Of a stretch of 64,000 nt of DNA, positions 59,140 to 64,000 are shown piece by piece. The stretch spans positions 186,001 to 250,000 of the forward strand of contig JAYXKI010000011.1 of the NCBI GenBank assembly GCA_037892935.1, in the 5' to 3' direction. This DNA comes from Phlebopus portentosus. Its lineage: Eukaryota; Basidiomycota; Agaricomycetes; Boletales; Boletinellaceae. Position 1 is the first letter of the stretch. Each line of letters begins with the position of its first letter. Both the position numbers and the translations under genes were made by a program. Below the pieces are notes generated by a model. The model made no database searches. It was not told where the DNA came from and saw only the letters and a list, made by a program, of their open reading frames with translations.

Positions 59140-60359
59140 ATCTACGCACAACTGAGTGAGTTTAACTAAACTGACTTCGGGGCACGCGCCCCGTCCAACC
59201 CTCATAGCATTTATGTCACGATCCCCGCGTTGATATATCTCTAGTGATTGCAGGAACGTAAAAATAAACTTTAGAGCAAAGTAGCCATCGATTTGGTCGG
59301 ACGGTGGGAATCCGCCCGCGTGGCCGGCGCTGATTCACAGAATATATGTTTAGAGGGCGCACTGTGAAACATAGCTGGAGCGAGGTTGGATGGCGTTGGC
59401 GCACTACACGGGTTGCAGATAGCGTCCGTCCGTCCGGCGAGGCAAGAAAGCGACAAAGCGTGAACTTCGTGCACTACTTACAGCTCGTCAAACTACCTCA
59501 GATCCTCGCAGAACATATCGATATTCCGACATGACCAGGCCGCAGGAGACGTTGGGGCGGACGACAATAACCTAAAAGCGCGGAAGAAGTTACGAATCCA
59601 CCGAGGTGAAATGAAGGAATCGGAATCAGAATCAGAATCAAAATCATCCGTCGAGATCCCGCCAAGGTCATGCGAGGATCCACCAAATTCAAATAAATGC
59701 TCGCTCGCTCGCTCGCTCCGGAAGGGCACTCCATCAAGCCAATCAACAGAGAACATATGAAGAGTTCACGGCAAGCTAAAGTGGGGTCCTCCGTCCGAAC
59801 CGTGACGGAGAGCGGACTACATCGCATCACGTGGACTTCACGCGTCGCGACGCGTCCGTCCGTGGTGGGATCTCTTAGCCATACATATCATATCGGAGTT
59901 CAATCTTGTCTGATTAGCTAAGAGTAAGTCTGCCTTATAGGAATAGGTACGGAGAATGGGACAATTGATATTGTGAAATCTATAAACCTCCTACTTCAGC
60001 GTATCAAATATGATAGGGATACACGGGATGCTCATGCATTTCAATCGCACCAAACTCCGGTTCATATGGCTGAGATACTGTATATCCCAAGCTATATCCC
60101 TCACTGACGCAGACTGAGATACCGTACCCTCATTACTGTATCCAATCCACACAGCTCATCACAAACTAAACACCCAATCCCAAACTTACACAGCAAAAAA
60201 GTCAAAATTCTAAATTGTATTTCATTTCAGATTTTCAGCTCTCCTCCTACTACAAGCTCGATTGACAAAGCGTACAGTAACAGGTAACAATAACAGGTAA
60301 CAGCGCAGTATGTATGGCACAACGCGCACGATAGATACCATTCCCCCCCATATTTTCGT
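59140..60359. other. Promoter side of P450 C and spacer
   Basis: No supported gene. Simple repeats: (GAATCA)n near 59622-59645 and (CTCG)n near 59699-59718. Confidence 0.4.
59699..59718. repeat. CTCG microsatellite
   Basis: Nearly five uninterrupted copies of a CTCG unit lie in the spacer upstream of P450 C. Confidence 0.8.
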
Positions 60360-60536
60360 ATTTTTATTCCGAACCCATCTGAAAGAGCAAAAGAAAAAAA
60401 GGAAATCCCATTTTGAATCGGTAGAATGCCGGGAAATCTGGACTGAGAAAAAAAAACACCGGAGAAGGAGATGCAGCTCGGATAGAAAAGACAGGCTCGG
60501 AGGCGAGGAAAGCAAGTGCAGATAGCGAGTTTTTTT

Positions 60537-60600
60537 CGGATGGATAGGTGGATAGGTGGATAGACGGATTGGATAGAAAGATGGATCGATGGATCGATGA
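60537..60600. repeat. GGATA/GGATCGAT simple repeat
   Basis: Imperfect repeats of GGATAGGT and GGATCGAT run across about 60 bases. Confidence 0.7.
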
Positions 60601-60821
60601 GCCAGATTCATTTTAGATCTGTCAAAGCGAAACGACGCATTACAGATCGCGGGGCGAGAGGCGAGCGGGAAGGGTATCGTCAGAAGAAAAAAGAAAGAAA
60701 AGAAAAAAATAACAACCACAACATCGCCAACGCCGAGCAACAGTTGGGCAGCAAAAAAAAAGGGGGGAAAGGTCCACCAAAAAGCACTTAAAAGCATGTA
60801 GCAGCACGGTGGGAATAACAT

Positions 60822-60850
60822 CAGAACAGAACAGAACAGAACAGAACAGA
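60822..60850. repeat. ACAGA pentamer microsatellite
   Basis: More than five consecutive copies of the five-base unit ACAGA, followed by variant GCAGA units. Confidence 0.85.
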
Positions 60851-61060
60851 GCAGAGCAACAGATATACCGAGGGAGAGAGCGAGAAGGTTTTTTAGAAAA
60901 AGAGGAGCATATTCGTAGGCCAACAGAACAGAATAACAATACCGAGTGTGGTGTTACACATTATAACGTGGCTTGCGAATACACAGCAAAAGAAAAGCAG
61001 TGGTCGAGTGAAAAAAAAAAAACGGGCAAGTCAAGGAAGGCATCGATAACGATAATAGTT

Positions 61061-61575
61061 TAAAATTAGGACAAATTAAGGACACGGGGATGCCAGGATA
61101 GGGATCGATGAAGCGAGGAAAACAACAATGAATGGAAAAAACGATGAAAGCACGGCGATGGGTTAACTAACGATCATGATCAAAGCACGATCCACTCCAG
61201 CAAATCAGGCGAGAATGCGAGAAAAAGCGATACTAATGAAAATCTGATGAAAACACGGCCGACGTATTGAACAGGGATGAAATGAAATTAGTCGTTGGGT
61301 AAATGAGATAGGGAATAGAACCGAGCTCAGCGGAAAGGGACAAAAACGATGAAATCGATACAAATGGAAAGAGAAGGCGAAATCTATCGTCTATAAAAAT
61401 TGATGAGACAAGGCAGGGAATCAAGAATGGTATACACTTCGAGGCATTTTCGCCTCGATTCTTCGACTCTCAATGATTCGTTATCAGAGAGATATGGCGT
61501 TGCAATGTCTGTCAAAGACAGATAAAGGCTTTTTTAAAATGAAGATACTTCGAGTCCTCATCGCATTACGGCCAA
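61061..61575. other. 3' flank of the next gene
   Basis: No coding sequence is supported; probably 3' UTR and spacer of the minus-strand gene ending at 61576. Confidence 0.4.
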
Positions 61576-64000
61576 TTAAGATTGACCAGGCTTCGTAAGC
61601 GCACTCGACGGACCAAACTTCTCATACTCGTCCGCACGCATCAACGCTTCCGCAAACTCAGCCATCAGGTCTTCCACGCGGCGCTGAAAGACCGCAACGA
61701 CCTCCTGCTCGACTATGGAACTCATTCGCTCTCACTCTAAGGCGGTCCTCCCTCGCGCGCTCGGCAACGGCGTAAAACTGCGCCTGCGGCGCGGAGACAT
61801 TGGAATCGTCGAAGCCGTGGACGGAACGAGCGAGGAAGACGTGGAGGAGGAGAGGTCATCGAGGAAAGCGTGAGCGAGAGCGGGTGGATTGGCGGAGAAG
61901 ACGCACTGCTGCTCGTCTCGCGGTCGCGATCACTACGACGCGAAGGCTTCGGCGTCGAATCCTTCGGGACCCGCCAGGCACCCAGATCTTCTGGTCGTAC
62001 CCTGCCTTGCTGTTACCGGTACCCCTATCTCCCGGCGCACCCTCCATAAGACTCGCAAATGTCGCTTCAGCACCAACATTACTACCCGACAAACGCGGAC
62101 TCTGGCCTGACCGTCCGCCATTGGCACGTATCGTGCTAGGATCAAAGCCAAACAAAGCAGATCCGTCGTTCCGCGACACAGAGCTCGACCGGGAAGACGT
62201 GGCGCTCGCACTCGCACTCGAGCTATGCGACGCACTGTTATTCGCACTCGGATTCCGTCCGTGGTTGCGGTCCCTCTCCCTCTCGCGTTCCCGCTGCTCC
62301 CGCTCCCGCTCGCCCGGACCGGGCTGCCAAAACATATTCGCATGCGTCGGAGGCTGCGCACCAATCATCATCTGCGCCGCCTGTTGCGCAAGTTTATCTT
62401 TCTCTTTATTCCCATGGGCATGCCCATGGTGGTGATGATGGTGCCCATGTGAATACGAATGACCGTCCTTCTGCGCATACGGATCAGAGGAAGACGAAGA
62501 CGCGTGCCGAGAGATCGCACGGCTGCTCGCCGCGCTGGTCGCAGCGGACGAACTCGGGAAGCCGTTCGCCATAGAAAGCGGTGAGAACGGAGACGTAATC
62601 GTAGAAGTAGACGTGGTCGATCCAGATGTGCTCGGGCTCACAACACCCGTCGCTCCACCACCAAAGCTTGTATTCAAAGCGCTTGTATGCGCGTACGGAT
62701 AAGGATGCGAATACGACGATGCCGTAGTAGAGTCCGCAGATAGACCCTTCTGATGTTGATATGCCTGCTGTTGGTGCTGGTGACTCGGTGGGGCGTGGGC
62801 GTGAGCGTGGGCAAGATTGCTCTGGGTGTACGTGTGCGGCTAGATATGCAAAACCAAGGGACGATAAAGATAAGCAGTCAGTAAATTTTGCCTCATGTTC
62901 AACACGATGCATCACAGAAGAAGGGGAGGAAAGGAATCGATACAAAATAGGCTAGAAGACAAACAAGTGAGAAAGTCAGGAAAAGGCAAGGTGGGGTAGG
63001 CTTCCGAAGCCGGCGTATGGTATTGAGTAATCAAGCATCCCGGCTCTGAATCTGGGCGCACGCCTGCGTTCCAGACCGTATTTGTGCCGGCTACAGGCAA
63101 ATACCAGAAACTGAAAGCAGCGAAAAAACGATTGTCCGAAATGAAAGCCGAGGATAACGTCAGATGACGCCGATACACGCTTCCATTGCAGTGTGTGTCC
63201 AATCTGCTGGCGGGGCGCGCCCAGACACGATGCAGCACCAATACAGACGCACGAAGAATCCATAGGCACATAACCGTGAAGAGACACACCACGCGTGTGA
63301 TGCAGAAGACGATATCCGTGCATCACGCGGGAAACGCGAATGTGAACGCGGCTCCAGTAGAAAGATTCCGGAACGTAGATTACAGTAAGCGCCCATACCC
63401 AGACCACCGGAAACTCCCCAAAGTCCTTTTTCGAACGTCAAGGACACACCATGACGCCTGACCATGAGAGAGAGAAATCTCAACAGAGTCATCCGATGAC
63501 TCGGATGACCGCATAACACACTCACAAGCGAGATCGAAATGAAAAGTGTGACGCACACAGATGGGAAAATGAAAAGAAAATGGAAGTAAAAAAAAAAATG
63601 AAGGAAAAGCAAAAGGAAAAAAAAATGACGCAAGAAAAAAAAAATCTGCTCAACTCACCTGAAGTATACTGCTGCCGATAGGTATCTGGTTAGGTGACTT
63701 CGCATCATTAAGCAAAGTCGCATTCATAGCACTCCACTCCTTCTCCACACGCAGGCGCTCGCGTTGAATCTCCGCAGCAGCAGCCTCAGAAGAAGACGCG
63801 CTCGACAATTTGGTCACCATCATGCTCGGCGTCGGAGGATCGAAGCCGCAGCGGAGGAGGACTGCGGTGACGAAGAGGTCGAGGTCGAAGCGGAGGCGCT
63901 AGAAGTTGTTTTCTCAGCGCTAGAGGTACTACTGGATTCGGTCCGGTTATGGTCGCGGTTACAGGGGCCTTTGGTGACTTGGTACTGACTTCGCTCCCAT
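61576..64000 (-). CDS. Low-complexity protein, 3' part (5' end outside window), unrecognised
   Basis: An exon at 63898-63659 (after acceptor TTCTAG) encodes RLRFDLDLFVTAVLLRCGFD, then a Ser/Ala-rich stretch and LNDAKSPNQIPIGSSILQ before a GTGAGT donor. After an 818-nt intron the exon from 62840 begins PHTYTQSNLAHAHAHAPPSH and runs on as Ser/His/Arg/Glu-rich text, including a run GHHHHHHGHAHG and an RERE stretch, to about 61990. The C-terminus reads AEFAEALMRADEYEKFGPSS and stops at TAA 61576-61578. Between 61990 and 61720 coding-like text occurs in three different frames that I cannot join with normal introns. The folded end pieces are helical; no domain is recognised. Possibly a nuclear regulatory protein. 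Confidence 0.5.
62841..63658 (-). other. Long intron of the low-complexity protein gene
   Basis: Donor GTGAGT at 63658 and acceptor TCTAG ending at 62841 join the flanking exons in phase. At 818 bases it is more than ten times the usual intron length in this window. The donor-proximal 100 bases of the minus strand are dominated by T-runs. Confidence 0.5.

Larger units (their letters stand above)
60360..61060. other. Purine-rich tract
   Basis: The plus strand is strikingly rich in A and G, with runs such as AAAGAAAAAAAGG, GAAGAAAAAAGAAAG and AAAAAAAAAACGGG, and few pyrimidines over several hundred bases. Long open frames inside it come from this bias and are not genes. Confidence 0.55.

Noticed and set aside
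60222..60923. Minus-strand open frame of 233 codons, hydrophobic
   Set aside because: It runs antisense to the purine tract; its Phe/Leu/Ser/Cys composition is the product of pyrimidine runs, and it shows no splice extension or family.
61800..62435. Plus-strand open frame of 211 codons
   Set aside because: It is antisense to the Ser/Arg-rich exon of the minus-strand gene; the codon-biased complement stays open by chance.
1..64000. CRISPR array, operon or prokaryotic features
   Set aside because: Spliceosomal introns throughout and eukaryote-only families exclude a prokaryotic origin; no spaced repeats were seen.

Overview
The window is nuclear DNA of a basidiomycete fungus, most likely an Agaricomycete. 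Supporting signs are genes split by many 50-65 nt introns with GT-AG borders, proteins of lineage-typical families (a DUF6533 seven-helix protein, an F-box protein with a leading coiled coil, a fungal LtrA-type membrane protein, a triple cluster of cytochrome P450s), and long gene-poor gaps. Gene models below were spliced by eye by following reading frame and homology, so exon ends are good to a few bases at best.

Layout. 1-2.1 kb: the 3' end of a GFA/CENP-V-like zinc protein followed by two or three decayed tandem copies. 2.4-9 kb, minus strand: an LtrA-type membrane protein, a RWHPDK-motif (NFKBIL1-like) coiled-coil protein and a type-B carboxylesterase. 9.4-11.5 kb, plus: an F-box protein. 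12-13 kb: a frameshifted remnant and an eight-cysteine small secreted protein. 15.6-23.2 kb, minus: an NF-X1-type zinc-finger regulator (FAP1/NFX1 family) and an APH-like phosphotransferase/kinase. 24.8-27.2 kb, minus: a 73-residue hydrophilic protein with a clear TATA box and a Rossmann-fold NAD(P)-binding protein with a striking 3' hairpin. 29.2-31.8 kb: a divergent GNAT acetyltransferase / glutathione S-transferase pair. 34.7-40 kb: a DUF6533 membrane protein and a disordered protein ending in an RRM-like domain. 42.9-44.8 kb: coding-like blocks I do not recognise. 45.2-59.1 kb: a divergent paralogue of the RWHPDK protein, then three P450 genes with an MFS exporter placed between the second and third. 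61.6-64 kb: the 3' part of a low-complexity protein that runs off the window.

Functionally the window is rich in detoxification or secondary-metabolism genes: carboxylesterase, GST, GNAT, three P450s, an MFS pump and GFA-type glutathione/formaldehyde-like proteins. The P450-MFS block has no backbone synthase in view, so it looks either like the tailoring/export arm of a metabolic cluster or like a local xenobiotic-response expansion. I saw no CRISPR, rRNA, convincing tRNA or intact transposon. The most unusual signals are the decay series of GFA copies, the RWHPDK paralogue that has lost its signature, the nested hairpin at 26.25 kb, a GC-AG intron in the GST gene, and several frame breaks in otherwise well-preserved genes.
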